A DNA stretch of 64,000 nucleotides from Nemania diffusa (GCA_038501195.1 JBBPUQ010000003.1:124001-188000), one strand, 5' to 3'; numbered from the stretch's first letter, positions 27,257 through 39,355 are shown. The notes: a model not told the origin generated them from the letters alone. A program made the numbers and translations.

Positions 27257-27669
27257 TGTGACGTGAACTCTGCCTAGAAAGATGGTGAGGGGGACTTGTC
27301 CTGAATTCACCAATTTAGGTGCTATATTTGGGGGATAGTTGAGGTGCTACACGATGATAGGCATAGGCATCTCATTCTATGTAGATTCAACTGCCTATAG
27401 AATATAGTCCTGCGTAACATATAATTAATTCTTAGGCAGATCCCAGAAGAATACGACGAACTAAGGACAATGACTCGCGAATTACTACAAGAACATGAGA
27501 TTGCCCTCGTCGTCTTCCTTCCTGCCTTTTTTATTTACTTTTTTCTCTCTCTCTTTTATACTGTGACTCCTCTCACTTACACCTTGGCTTTCTTAGCCCC
27601 TCATTCTTGCAAGTGCCTGCCCCTCATATCGTAATCGCACGTGCATCGATCCCCCACCAAATCCACCGA

Positions 27670-27765
27670 GATAAGGCTTAAAGCTCGAGTCTGCTCGAGT
27701 TAGAAACGCAGCAGCGATAAGACAAAAGTAAGATCAATTTTCTTGAAACTTAATTCGTTGATAAG
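27670..27765 (+). promoter_or_regulatory. Cluster of three GATA-factor sites (GATAAG)
   Basis: GATAAG occurs at 27670-27675, 27716-27721 and 27760-27765, all on the plus strand, 46 and 44 bp apart, 415-510 bp upstream of the nickel permease start. HGATAR is the core site of fungal GATA factors such as AreA/NIT2 (nitrogen) and SreA (iron). Control of the permease is inferred. The sites could equally act on the tyrosinase 1.4 kb away. Confidence 0.5.
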
Positions 27766-27930
27766 GTTGTGGGGATGTCAATATTGTTGCTAATACCAAG
27801 TATCGTGTTGGTCAATCATAACTGCAGCCTTCCTATTCGAGCCGAATACATATACAAGACAAAAGGGAATAGTACAATTAGAAAATATTCAGACTTTAAA
27901 AAAGTTAGTAAACCATTGAAAAAGGATTAA

Positions 27931-28143
27931 TTAAATAGCTATAAGATTCATTCGATCCATTTTACGTTCCCAAGCGCACATGATATCGTATGACTGCATG
28001 ATGAGTTTAGTCTCATAATGATATAAACGATTGAGAAAACCCACATGGAGCTTAAAGCGTTGAGGGGGAACGCTCATATTAATGAAGTCACGACTTATGA
28101 GACGATATGATTTAATTTGCTTTGGGAGACTGGCCGCGCTCAT
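27931..28143 (-). CDS. Possible small hypothetical gene or gene remnant (70 aa)
   Basis: An ATG-started open frame of 70 codons in the nickel permease/tyrosinase intergenic region. The product is basic and Met/Tyr-rich, with no signal peptide or known motif that I recognise. It may be a fragment of a degraded gene or chance. Confidence 0.15.
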   Translation of the reverse strand: MSAASLPKQIKSYRLISRDFINMSVPPQRFKLHVGFLNRLYHYETKLIMQSYDIMCAWERKMDRMNLIAI

Positions 28144-29188
28144 ATTTTAATTCTGAAGATCTAAAATAGTCTCATAACAGTAATCTCATCGTGGATTTCA
28201 CCTGAAGTCTGAACCCCCTTTCATCAAATTACGTGATGAGGTAAGGCTAGCAAAACTGAGGGTTTAGAACAAGTCATAAACTCGTGTAACGGTGTAAGCC
28301 AATGCGAAATAGTGTCGGGTACTTGATTTATGCATCTCGCGTTTAAGGGAGTGCAAAATGATATGCCAGACACATACGATATAGTGAGTTGTTGTGATTG
28401 GTATAATCTTAGCCATTCTAGCTGTTGATATGTCGTTGAAAGGGTAACTTAGTGTCTACTATATATATATATATGCCTTTACTAGGCGTTCAGTCGCGAG
28501 GCATAATTCCCTTTTAAGTTGAGGGTAAGGCATATTTAATCGCTCTAACTTGTGAAGCTTTACTAATGACTTCCTTGCCTCACTTACTGGTTCGCCGCGA
28601 TATTAAGTTCTTTATGAACAAGGAGCTTCAGAGCCTTTCACCTGTCTAACAAACTCTTCTCGAACTGCCGAAGACCACCTGACAGTCTCGGACGTAAGGG
28701 CGGCTGAACAAAATGGTAGAAACAAGGCCGTACCTATAGGGATGTAGGTGGCTGATTGGGCACGGATAAACTACCCCAGGTTTCCCAAACCACTGGAGCC
28801 GATACACACCACATCATGACCTCGCAAGTACAGCGCTATTTAAAGATACGTCATTACACCCTGTTCTTAGTATATTAATATGAGATCTTTTATCACGCCA
28901 CCTGCCTAGGCTTCTCGCCGTCTGGATAAAAATGCTTCCGACCCAGGGGCATCCTCTGACCGCCAAGCTCAACATTGTTTAAAGGTTTCGTTTCTAGGCA
29001 GTTGAATGGGCGCCCAATATCATCCCTTCCGGGGGTTTGTTCCGTTCCGAAAGTATCTCGTATGTTAAGATGATCGACGCTTCTCGGCAGTACCAAACTC
29101 AAGAGAAGACATAAGAGCCGTCACGCCAGGCGTGACCGTCCTGGCTTGCCTAGTATGAGGCGCCCGACTTGGCCATCCTTCCCTCAAA

Positions 29189-30735
29189 ATGCCAAGCATC
29201 ACGAAAACAGCGATGTTCTGCCTCAACCTACTTCTTCTTGCCACAGTTGTCTACGGAGATGCGGTATCTGATCTCTGGGATAAAGGAAAGCCAGCACTAG
29301 ATGCTCAACTGGCCAAATCGAAGACATGTACTAAGGATAAACTACTCGTCCGACGAGAGTGGTGAGTTATCTTACCAAATCGCACAAAGGCTCGCAATCT
29401 TAACTATTTCAGGGGCGACTTGACCGCTGCCGATAGAAAGGCTTATATCAACGCTGTTCTATGTGTTACCACCAGCCCTTCAAAATTAGACCCTACGAAA
29501 TATCCCGGCGCCAAAACTCGCTACGATGACTTTGTCGCGGTCCATATTAACCAGACTATGTCTATCCATGGCACTGTTCGTTGCACATATTCTTCAAAAG
29601 CAGACGACCTTGATTTCTAATCGTTCCTAGGGGAACTTTCTGTCATGGCATCGGTATTTTACTTGGGCCTACGAACAGGTGCTTCGCAATGAGTGTGGGT
29701 ATAATGGTACTCAGCCCGTAAGTGAACATAACCAACACCTATCATGAAGTGGCGTGTTAAGATTTATGCCGTTTAGTATTGGGACTGGGGAAGATGGTCA
29801 GCCAGCCCCGAGACATCGCCCATCTTCGATGGTAGTGATACGAGCATGAGTGGAAATGGCGAGAAAGTTGCTCACCAATCATTCATGGCTCCCGCAGGGA
29901 ACGGAGGAGGATGCATTATGTCGGGGCCCTTCAAGAAGTATGCATTCCAAACTCTAATTCTCTACTTTGCCCGGCACTAACTAATATCTCGCAGCATGAC
30001 AGTTAATCTTGGGTGAGTGAACATGATGAGCGTAAGAATAGGGATACGGCGAAGCGCTGATAATAATTACCTATGCAGTCCGATCAGTCCAGCCATCACA
30101 CCAGCGCCGCCTCGAAACCCTCGCACCGATGGGTTTGGCTACAATCCGCGGTGCTTGCGACGAGACATTTCGAATTACCTCTCCTCGAGATACACGCGCC
30201 CACAGGATATCGTGACTCTAATCAGCAACAGCGCAAATATCGGCTCTTTTCAGAATACTATGCAGCTGGCAGGGGCTTCGATGGGGGTCCATGCCGCTGG
30301 GCATTTCACAATTGCTGGCGACCCAGCAGGGGATTTCTATGTGTCGCCTGGCGATCCGGCTTTCTGTACGTGACGCTCAGCTATCAGCGTTGGCTTCTTC
30401 TAGTCTTTCTCAAGCTACTGTAAGACTTCCCCTTGCTAATAGTGGCCTTTATAGACTTGCATCACGGGATGATCGATCGAACATGGACCATATGGCAAGC
30501 ACAGGATCTTCAAAACCGCCTGCAGGTCATATCGGTAAGCCTTTCCAAGATCTACTCTACTTTTTAGAGCTATTATCTGATTCGTGTACAGGGTGCGCGT
30601 TCCATGATGGGATTCGGAGGGGCAGCGGCCGCTCTAACCGATGAGGTGAATTTATACTCCGTCGCGGATAAGACATGGAAGATTAGCGATCTCGTCAGTA
30701 TCACCGACGGGCCATTCTGCTACACATATGCTTAA
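29189..30735 (+). CDS. Secreted tyrosinase (type-3 copper oxidase, common central domain)
   Basis: Predicted phenol-oxidising dicopper enzyme of 370 residues with an N-terminal signal peptide (hydrophobic core about residues 9-20). Eight exons: 29189-29361, 29413-29575, 29631-29717, 29777-29937, 29995-30012, 30079-30365, 30455-30534, 30592-30735; all phases agree. Exon 5 is only 18 nt. CuA ligands are His102, His110 and His119, the last two in IHGT...FLSWHRYF. CuB ligands are His272 and His276 in GVHAAGHF and His299 in PGDPAFYLHH. PYWDWG and DRTW are further family blocks. The length suits short secreted fungal tyrosinases, which lack the long C-terminal lid domain of melanin-type enzymes. 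Possible roles are melanin or phenol oxidation, or tyrosine oxidation of a peptide product. It ends 146 bp from the stop of the convergent amidase gene. Confidence 0.92.
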
Positions 30736-30881
30736 GTCTTGGTGGTGTGTAATCAGGTCCTTTTTTAATACCAACATGCAAATACATTAGGTAGGCCATA
30801 TTACTCAACTCAAGACCAAGAATAGACCTGTTGCGGTATATGGTAATGCCCTCTATCGCCCCCTTCAAGACTCCAGGTTGT

Positions 30882-32663
30882 CTAGTTTAACGTCTTTAAA
30901 ATTACTTTGCACATCTCTATGCATTTCTCTTCCTCTAGTCGTTGTGCTACCAATTGGAGATTGATAGGCATTCCGTGAACGGCTCCCGCGTTGTCTGTCA
31001 AATAATTAGCAAACTTAACACGGTATAAGTAGTGGCTTAAGAGATGCCGTACATTCGCTTCTAATAACCTTATCTAGGTCGGATAGAGGCTGAGGCGCAT
31101 CGTCTTGAAGTACGTCGATGGCCTGGTCAACTACTATGCCCGTTGGGAACGCCAGAGCGGCGTAATCCAAAACATTATAGACACCAGTGTAGCCAACTAA
31201 AGACAATCATCAGTCGGTTCGTCCCATAAGAGAATAAAGATGTTAAGGGGGGTTTAAACTGACCATGCCTAAACTTCCCGTGCTCAACGCTACTAAACGG
31301 GGTGACGGGGGACAGAATAGCGTCAATACCAGCCCCTTTCCATCGATCTAGGTACCGTTTCTGGAAATCCTGACGCTCGAGATGGAGCTGCCAGTACTCG
31401 AAGCCGCCGAGCTCGCGCGCCTCGCCGTACGCAGCCATTTCCGGTCTCAACGGCTCGCCGGTCCTCTCCAGCTCCCGCTGCACCGACTTGCCGCCATCAG
31501 CGACGAACATGCGGCCCAGAAGCTCCATGCCCTGGTCGTGCTCTTCCGGCGACCAGTCGATAACCTCATGACCCGCCGCCCTCAGCCTCTCAGCAGTCTG
31601 CCTTAATGCCCTAGTCACAGGCGGGGTGGGCAAAACGATGCCATCATGCCAGAGGACCGCAATCCTCAGTTTCTCAGGCAGGGCGACGGCCCGCCAAGGG
31701 ATCGGCAGGCACCTCGGATCACCATGCCAGGGCTCGGCATCAACAACCGTCTTGCTATAGAACTCCAGATCGCCCAGCGAGCGCGTCAGCGGGCCATTGA
31801 CCGACATGACCGCCTCCTGGCCCGGCAGTCCGGAGCGGCAGCCGAGCGTGGGGAAGCGGCCGGCCGAGGGCCGCAGGGTGAAGAGGCCGGTGCAGGCGGC
31901 GGGGATGCGCAGGGAGCCGCCGATGTCCGTGCCGACGCCCCAGGGGCTGCCGCGGAAGGCGATGAGGGCCGACTCGCCGCCCGAGCTGCCGCCGCTCGTG
32001 AGCCGGCGGTTGAGCGGGTTGACGGTGCGGCCGAAGGTGTTGTTCACGCTCTCCGCGATCATCATGGCCGTCGGCACGTTCGTTTTCACGTACGCCACGG
32101 CCCCGGCCTTGAGGAGGACGTTGACGAGTTCGGAGTCCTCCGGGGCGGGATCGCCTACGTGCGAGGTGAACCCGACTGTCGAGTCTAGGCCCCGGAGCTT
32201 GAAGTTGTCTTTTAGGGAGATGGGGAGTCCGTGGAGAGGGCCGATAGGTCCCAGTCCTTGGGCTATGCGTTCATCCAAGGCCTTTGCGGTTTCAAGGGCC
32301 CGGTCGAAGCATGTCTCCGAAAGGCAGTTGAGCTGCAGATGTGTATTAGCTTTCTCTCTTTATGGATAAATATGGCGGGGTTCATACTAGCTGATGTGCA
32401 GCAGCTGCCCGTTTGCAGAAAGCTCGTGTTACCGTCTCCGACTTGAGTTGGCCGCTCGCTAGTTTTGGAAGCAATTCTATCGCTGTCGAGTTTGTGATGT
32501 CCAACTCTTCTTGCGTGAACCATCCCGAGCTTTCCGGGAATCCCGTTACATCGTCCTGGCTCTCTGGAGGAATTAGATGACTGGGGATGCGCCACTCCTC
32601 AGGAATTGAGTTTAGTAAATCCTGGCGCTTTTTAGCTGCCACTGCTTCCCAAGTTCCCGCCAT
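30882..32663 (-). CDS. Amidase (amidase-signature family hydrolase)
   Basis: Hydrolyses a carboxamide; the substrate is not predictable. Four exons on the minus strand: 32663-32388, 32332-31264, 31196-31053, 30994-30882, giving 533 residues, normal for fungal amidases. The Ser-cisSer-Lys triad is complete: Lys133 in ISLKDNF, Ser208 in TSGGSSGGE, and Ser232 in GTDIGGSLRIPA. The 99- and 24-residue spacings equal those of the mammalian FAAH triad. The C-terminal NAGA...GMPINLQLV block lies on the last exon. There is no signal peptide, so it is probably cytosolic. The gene is divergent from an MFS transporter, consistent with uptake followed by hydrolysis of an amide (inference). Confidence 0.94.
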
Positions 32664-34487
32664 TTTTATCTCACAAGAGTCTCAACAATCAAAGAGTGTC
32701 ACTAGGTAGTTTGAGATTGCTGATCATACTAAGGTATGAGCCATTCCCTAACCCAAGTCTACATATATATATATATATATACGAATATGAATATTCCAAG
32801 AATAAGACAAAGCCGGATCCGATGCGGCGATACCCACCCTGTATACTCTAGTAGGTAGTCGACCGGTTCCCCGCAAGTCCACACGTACAAGTTACACTAC
32901 ACCTCATTGAGAGACGGCGTATTCCGCCGGGATCGGTGGTGTTGGACATTATCTGCCGTGAGGCATCGTCAGCTCTGTTATCTTAAATGATATCTGCCAT
33001 CCCCAGTATAATTGTTCCTGTGATACCCTAAATTTGTTCCTGTGATGACCTAAATATTGGGTCTTATGGCCTGAGTCGCGATATTCCTGCCGGTTACGGA
33101 GATAGCTCGGTACGCACAGGGCGTTGTGCTTTAGACTTGGCAATTGTAGAGTTCCCCTACCCATGTATAGGTATGTGGCCTGTCCTAGGTACGGTTAGTT
33201 GCTGAGATTTCTCGTATAGGTAGGTATGCGTATGCAGCTATTATCGCCGATGTTCAGTGTCCCTGCATTCACTAAAAGCTAACGCAAGGTCCAAATACCG
33301 GATAGAGTTCTAGAGGCGTTCCAATACACCACTTAGAGTAGCACCGTCAGGCTACCACAAACCTCATGCTTGAGTCAATTGATTAAATATAATATCTCAG
33401 ACTACATTGTAATAAACATAAGAAGCAGGCCTATAATAATATGCCATGTGTGGTATTATATTGAGGATACACAACGCTGGATTTTTGTGCCCTGGTGCGC
33501 ATATAATATCACACCTAAGCTTTGTAACCCCTAGATACAATACGCTATCGTATGTCGAGCTACCTCTTTCAGCCAATCGAAAAGGTGCCGTACCTAACGA
33601 AAATAGTTCTTTGTCGTGAAGGATTGAGTGAACTAGTTATTTGGCTATTGAAACTTGACGATAACGTAGAACAAGATACTAAAGACATACCAAATGGTTT
33701 TAAGTGTTTCTCAGTCGGAAGATTAAGGATAGAGCGAGTAAACAGCAGCTCTGCGTACCTAGAGGCTTGGTATGACCCCCATCTATCTAAATTAGGCGCG
33801 GCTTATAGTGGAGGTAGGATTGCGGGAAACTTCCTAGCACCAAGCTTTCCAGAAGTTGAATGGGGGTGACATTTTAACGTCCCATCACCAAACTGTCGGG
33901 ACAAAGATCTGTTATGGGCTGCTACCTGCCTATATCAACCTCTTACACCTCCGTATAGTATATGACGTATTGGTTGCTTTAACGGACAACAATCCAATTC
34001 CTCTCCATTTATATAAAGAACACCAGGGCCATACCTAAGGTTTTGAACCTGTGCCAAGGAATTGAATTCCATAGGTAGTCGCTAGTGATGCTACAGTAGG
34101 TAGCTAGTGCCGAAGGACAGGCTTTCGGCGGTTTTATTTCCCAACCCCACAAAGCCTGGAATAGGCCCTTGGCTGACTGATAGGTAAGTGCTAACCTACG
34201 TTACAGTCTCTGATAAAACCATACCTACCTACTGCGTACATAGGTCGTGTTATCGGTGCGACGATATTACTAGATAGCTTATCTTTCAACCTGCCTCATA
34301 CCTTACCCTCGATTTGATTGTCCGAATTGCGGTCAGCGAGTTGGAGAAAGATGTTATAATGAGGTCAGATCTCCGGCTCAAAATGTATAGACCAGTCTGA
34401 TATGCTCCTTTTGAAATATCCTCATCTTGCCGATCCGTCCTCCCTGGGTAACAGCACAGAGCCCGCGCAAGGCATCGTGACGTAACC
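32664..34487. other. Divergent promoter region between amidase and MFS transporter
   Basis: About 1.8 kb of normal composition with a TA microsatellite near 32763-32781 and scattered TAGGTA motifs. One GATAAG (as CTTATC) lies at about 34278, some 200 bp before the transporter start. An open frame at 33552-33869 is listed separately. Otherwise I see no gene. Confidence 0.5.
33552..33869 (+). CDS. Hypothetical small protein or gene remnant (105 aa)
   Basis: An ATG-to-stop open frame of 105 codons between the amidase and the MFS transporter. No signal peptide, membrane span or known motif is recognised. The middle segment is acidic (LKLDDNVEQDTKD). It could be a short real gene, a degraded exon, or chance; codon use does not settle it. 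Confidence 0.25.
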   Translation: MSSYLFQPIEKVPYLTKIVLCREGLSELVIWLLKLDDNVEQDTKDIPNGFKCFSVGRLRIERVNSSSAYLEAWYDPHLSKLGAAYSGGRIAGNFLAPSFPEVEWG

Positions 34488-36200
34488 ATGGCGTTCAAAG
34501 CTCGATTGCACGACTACTTTCACACGGAATACCAACCGGGTGAGAAGAAGCTGGTGCGGAAGATTGACTTTTTCATCTTGACGTTTTGCTGTCTGAGTTA
34601 CTTTACGAATTATGTGAGTATCAACTACCCCCTAACATCGTCGAGGTCGACGAAATGCGCCCCTCACTCTCCTGTCCAGGATTATAACCCGACTTATACC
34701 CACGGTATTTCGCTGACTTAGACAACCACCACCAGCTCGACCGCTCCAACCTCAACAATGCCTACGTCTCGGGCATGAAGGAGGAGCTCGGCTTCGTCGG
34801 CAACCAGCTGACGCAGATCCAGTCCGCCTTCACGGCGGGCTACGTCGTGGGCCAGATCCCCGCCAACCTGTCGCTGCACTTCGTGCGGCCGCGCGTCTTC
34901 TTCCCGGCCTGCATGCTCGTGTGGGCCGGCCTCACCATGGTCACCGCCTCGGTGCACAACCCGCAGAGCATCGCCGCCATCCGCTTCTTCCAGGGCATCG
35001 CCGAGGCCACCACCTTCGTCGGCACGCACTACATCCTCGGCTCCTGGTACACGGAGCGCGAGCTCGGCAAGCGCTCCGGCGTCTTCACCGCGTCGGGGCT
35101 CGCCGGCACGCTCATTGGCGGGTACATCCAGACGGGCATCCAGACCACGCTGCACAATAAGCACGGGCTTAGCGGCTGGCGGTGGTTGTTCATGTAAGGC
35201 TACTTCCCTTGTTTCATTTGCCATGATCCTTGGCGGTTCATGACATTCTGGCCCTGCTATGTACCTATGGACTTTACAGGCGATAAGTGCTAATACCCCT
35301 GAAGCATCGACGGCCTCATCACCATCCCCGTCGCCATCTACGGCTTCGTCTTCTTCCCCGACACGCCCTCGCGCACCCAAGCCTTCTACCTAACCGAGGC
35401 CGAGAAGGCCCTCGCCATATCCCGCGTGCCTCCCGTCGAGGACCGCACGCCCTGGTCCTGGCGTTTCTTCCGGCGCACCGTGACATCCAAGTTCTTCTGG
35501 GGCTTCATGATCCTCTGGATCATCGCCGGCGAGACCGAGTCCTTCTCCACGAACTCCCTGCTCTCCCTCTACATGAAGAGCCACCCAGCCTGGAAGTACA
35601 CCGTCGTACAACTAAACACGTATCCCACCGGTGTCCCCGCCGTGGGGATAATATCAACGCTCTTCTGGGCGACGCTAACCGACTTCCTCAACGGCAAGCG
35701 GTACCTCGTGGGCTACTTCATCGGGCTAACCGGCATCGTGACCTCGGCCCTGATCCTCGCGGCCTCGCACTACGACGACGCGACCGTGGCGACGCCCATC
35801 GTCTTCGGCGCCTACTACTGGGCCGGCGCCGTCTACGCGTGCCAGGCGACCTTCTTCGCCTGGGCCAACGACGCCCTGCGCTACGAGGAGCACATGTTCC
35901 GCGCCATCGTGCTCGCCGGCATGAACCTGGGCAGCAACGTCATCAACGCGTGGTGGTCTCTCGTGTTCTACGGGGCGTCCATGGCGCCTTGGTTTACCGT
36001 ACGTTACCGACTGAGAGCGAGTATGATTTTGCAACTAACGACTTTCACAGAGAGGTATGTGGGCTATGATCGCCGTGTCCATCGCCTTAGTCTTTTGGAC
36101 GGGAGGACTCTCGTATTTCACGGCCCGCCACGAAAAGATGCGGAAGGAGGAACTGAATATAGACAGCCACCCAGTTAAAGACAGTGAAGACCTAGCATAA
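34488..36200 (+). CDS. MFS transporter, anion:cation symporter type (Dal5/Fen2-like)
   Basis: Plasma-membrane uptake permease for a small organic anion or similar solute, probably proton-coupled. Four exons: 34488-34613, 34736-35193, 35305-35998, 36051-36200, giving 475 residues. The first intron interrupts the family block after FTNY; splicing restores TNYLDRSNLNNAYVSGMKEE, typical of the ACS family that includes allantoate (Dal5) and pantothenate (Fen2/Liz1) permeases. GWRWLFIIDG is restored across the second intron and begins the central loop (FPDTPSRTQAFYLTEAEK). About 12 hydrophobic segments are present, with a short hydrophilic C-terminus. Exons 2 and 3 are markedly richer in G+C than neighbouring genes. 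Substrate is unknown; divergence from the amidase suggests an amide or its product. Confidence 0.92.
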
Positions 36201-36566
36201 ACTTAGGAGATGTGGGTGTCGTTCTGGGTAATCGATGTGTGTGGGGCAGCTGGATGGGGATCGGGTAATATATATTGGGTGCATCTAACTATACATATCG
36301 TGAATGTAGCCTTTCAAGCGCTCAAGAAAACCAAAAATGCCCTTGAGTCTTCGCAATAGATCGTAATAAAATAACCTCATACCCAATAGATAGAATGCGT
36401 ATTGTTCACTAGACTCTTAAAATATCACCGCTTTTCCTTCCATAGCTAAATTAAACGACTATGACATGAAGATCAACTCACAATAAAATAGTCATACCCG
36501 AAGCAATATCCAAGTCGAGCAAATGGTATATCAGGTACATGTCCTCAGATCCTAACACCTTTGAAT
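36201..36566. other. Convergent 3' intergenic region
   Basis: 366 bp between the stops of the MFS transporter (plus) and the transcription factor (minus). It includes A/T-rich stretches fit for polyadenylation. No gene is seen. Confidence 0.6.
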
Positions 36567-39355
36567 TCAGAAATAATAGTGTTGTCCAGCCTGTCCGGGA
36601 CCTGTCCGAGGCAGGAAATCAAAACTCATATCCGCGCCGTTGTAGAAGGGGTCCGGAGATTCTGTAAGGATTAACATGGATTGAGGAGCAAAGGAAGAGA
36701 GCGACTGACCCCAAAAGATAGAATCGTATAGCTCCATTGGGGCGAGTGTCGATGGATCAATCTGACTCAAGTCTGGAAGACCAACTGGCGTTGCCATGTG
36801 TGGTTGATATGTCATGGGACTAATCGGAGATATTAGTTGTGGATAGCGTAGCGTTGTGGGTATGGTGTCTGACTTTGGGTACTCTTGGAGAGGGGTGCTA
36901 TTCTGCAATTCGGTCATAGCTAATGCAGCATCTTGATGCCTGTTATGTCCGAGCTGTAGTCGATTCTGGGGGTTAGATATTTGAAGATTTGGAGCTGCGG
37001 AGAAGTTGACTGGCGTGCGTGTCCCTGACGCGCTCTCGCTCTTCATTCCAGACACGCCGTGAAGAGTACCGTAGTCATAAATATTTCTCAGTGCGGCGAG
37101 GGCTCTTGAGAGAGGCCCGGAAAGCTCGATGTCTTTGTCCGTCTTCCGGATATGTTCAGGAGAAGGGCTATCCTGCTCCTTGGCTGTCGCTGCAGATAGA
37201 GCTGCTATCAAGTCGCCATGTAGTTGCCTAATCTCACGATCCTGCTTCGTTTCATTCAAGATCCCGAGAAGGACCGCGGAAGAGAGGCCATGGTAAGTGA
37301 AAGCCCAGCTGCGCGTTGGAATAAATGACAACTGATGCATGGCTAGAAACATACGCACTGTTTCTGTGAGATTAGCCTTGCACATGTCGGACAGCGTCTT
37401 TTGCTCCGATGGCGTTAATCTGGCAAAGTCGCGACGGAGTGCGGGTCGACAACAGACTGACACCACAAAGGAAGTGTGTAGACGAGTAGCATAATGTTGA
37501 AGTTTATCGAGGACAGACTTGCAGGCCTCCTTGCTCCGAAGCTGTGGGTACACCATGCCCCGGAGGGATTCGACGGCCTGGACGTTGTCCATGATCATTT
37601 GATATGTGTACTCGGCTGTGGCATCCGGGTTGAGACGTTTCGAAATCAACTCGCATAGACGGTACATCATCTCAATATATGATAGCCCTTCGACCAAGGG
37701 GCTTGGGGTTATCGGAATGGGACAACATGGAATGTTCGTCATGTTTGGGCTAAGCTTCATGAGTCGCTAGGGCATTATTATCAGATGATCATATGGGCAC
37801 TTACCGGTCGAAGGATAACGACGTTAAAGTGTCGTGCCATTGGCATGTCCACCTAAAAAAATGTTAGACTGGTAAATCTACGAATCACAAGCTTAGCTGT
37901 ACCATAATTTGCGGCGAACAAATGACTTGGAAGAGGGTTCGTTCGGGTTCGTGTCATCATGTGTTATAGTCCTATGAAGACCAAGAGATTGGGCTAGGCG
38001 GCATGTCATTCCGATTATGGCCCACGAAGCTTCGGCTTTCATGTCGTTGAGCAGGACAAAGCCTGTAAGTAGTAGCGCCTGAATAGAGTCAAGGTTCGGG
38101 CTTCGATACAGTTAGTAGCGCGTCCTCGAGCCCAAGGACTGAACTCACCGGAGAAGGAAATTCCCCATCCTTAAAAAGTGAAAGGAAATTTGAACATATT
38201 TCTGCGAGTCGCGTGTTCTTATATGGTAAGGTGAATCACGGTACTGTGACCCTACTGCCATGACAGCGAATAGGATAGCCAACCAGGAGGCCGATACGGG
38301 TCGCCCGGGCTTGTTCGTATCCCTCGAGCTTTTAGCTCTCTCTTCAAGATAAATGATGATACGAGACTCGAGATCATCGATATCCGCGACGAAACTCCAG
38401 AAGGGGTGTGCAATATCCTTGTAAGCATTGAATAGACTGTTCTCGCCAAGTCAGCCTACGACAAAGAACTGAACAGGGTCCTCCGCTAGGAAATAGAATG
38501 CATACATCATGACTTCTCGATCGGGTGGAAGCTCGGAGAAGATGTCCTGCATCATCATATCGAGGTGTTTCGCAGACATGAGAGGAAAGGGGGCGGAAGT
38601 GTCGAGCCCGAAGATTGGGCGCATATCACGACGGATATCGACGCCATCCTTGGTCTCAATTGGCGAGGGTTGGTCCCTCAGTAGCGCGGGGATGCTATTC
38701 TGACCAACATAACGATTCAACTCGTTGTTGGATTCGGTCTGGTCTAGAAGGAAAAAAGCGGATCAGACAAAGGAAGGTGTTGGACAATCCGCACAGATGC
38801 ATACCAATTGCCTGCCGCCAGCCGTCAGGTTGCCGGTCCCCTTCTTGGGCATTATCAGAACTGGCGTCTGGGGAATGAGCCCGCTTTTTGCCCAGATTAC
38901 TCCCCGCGGAAATAGAAACTTGTTTAGAGGCACTCGAGCGGTTAGGTTTATAACTGCATAACTGCGGGTGCTCTCTTTTGATGCAATTTTCGCAGGGTAG
39001 GTCGTTCGTACATTTTACCTTGCGTTGCCGACACGGCCAACAGGCGGTTCCTTAAGACGATGTAAGCGAATGAATGTAATACTTTCCCCGAATTGACATG
39101 ACCTCATCAAACTATATATCAAACTGGGGAAACAATGCTTCCTAGACCACGCGCCCAAAGGAAGGCAAAAATGTGACAAAGGGAAGGCTTCTAGAAGGCC
39201 AATTATGTATGGGGCCGTCTCTACATGATTGAAGCCTCATGATTGGGCGATGTTCACGTACCGTATCTCACTTTACGATGAGAATGAATTATGTGACTGG
39301 CTTGCTCAGGCGTGAGGTCCTCGACGGGGACTTGGTTGACGTCTTGTTCCAACAT
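36567..39355 (-). CDS. Zn(II)2Cys6 transcription factor with fungal-specific middle homology region
   Basis: Nuclear DNA-binding regulator. Seven exons: 39355-39262, 39050-38805, 38743-38506, 38436-38149, 38100-37903, 37852-37805, 37749-36567, giving 764 residues. The first intron (211 bp) sits inside KVRYGTACWPC. The binuclear zinc cluster is C35, C38, C45, C51, C54, C63 (CWPCRQRKVKC...CENC...C). NRYVGQNSIPALLRDQ follows the linker. The middle homology domain includes AHPFWSFV, SWLAILFAV, RLAQSLGLHR and the diagnostic SFDRP formed at the exon 6/7 junction. The first in-frame Met after an upstream Leu-rich, CAG-encoded tract is used as start. A 48-bp segment near 36665-36712 has GTCAGT and TTACAG ends and could be an in-frame intron. 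It is convergent with the MFS gene and possibly regulates it (inference). Confidence 0.9.

Larger units (their letters stand above)
27257..29188. other. Divergent intergenic region between nickel permease and tyrosinase
   Basis: About 1.9 kb. It contains a C/T-rich tract (about 27510-27560), three GATAAG motifs (27670-27765) and a short TA microsatellite near 28460-28475. Open frames on the minus strand at 27931-28143 (70 codons) and 28893-29102 are not convincing genes. It is likely to serve as promoter DNA for both neighbours. Confidence 0.55.

Noticed and set aside
26511..27266. 251-codon plus-strand open frame opposite the nickel permease
   Set aside because: Arg/Ser/Pro-rich antisense shadow; the minus strand carries all NiCoT motifs and proper splice sites.
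31646..32369. Long plus-strand open frames of 180 and 190 codons opposite the amidase
   Set aside because: They are antisense shadows of the G+C-rich amidase exon, whose catalytic motifs are all on the minus strand.
34718..36069. Long alternative frames (220 codons minus, 260 codons plus) over the MFS gene
   Set aside because: Compositional shadows of high-GC exons; His/Arg- or Asp/Glu/Val-rich with no family content.
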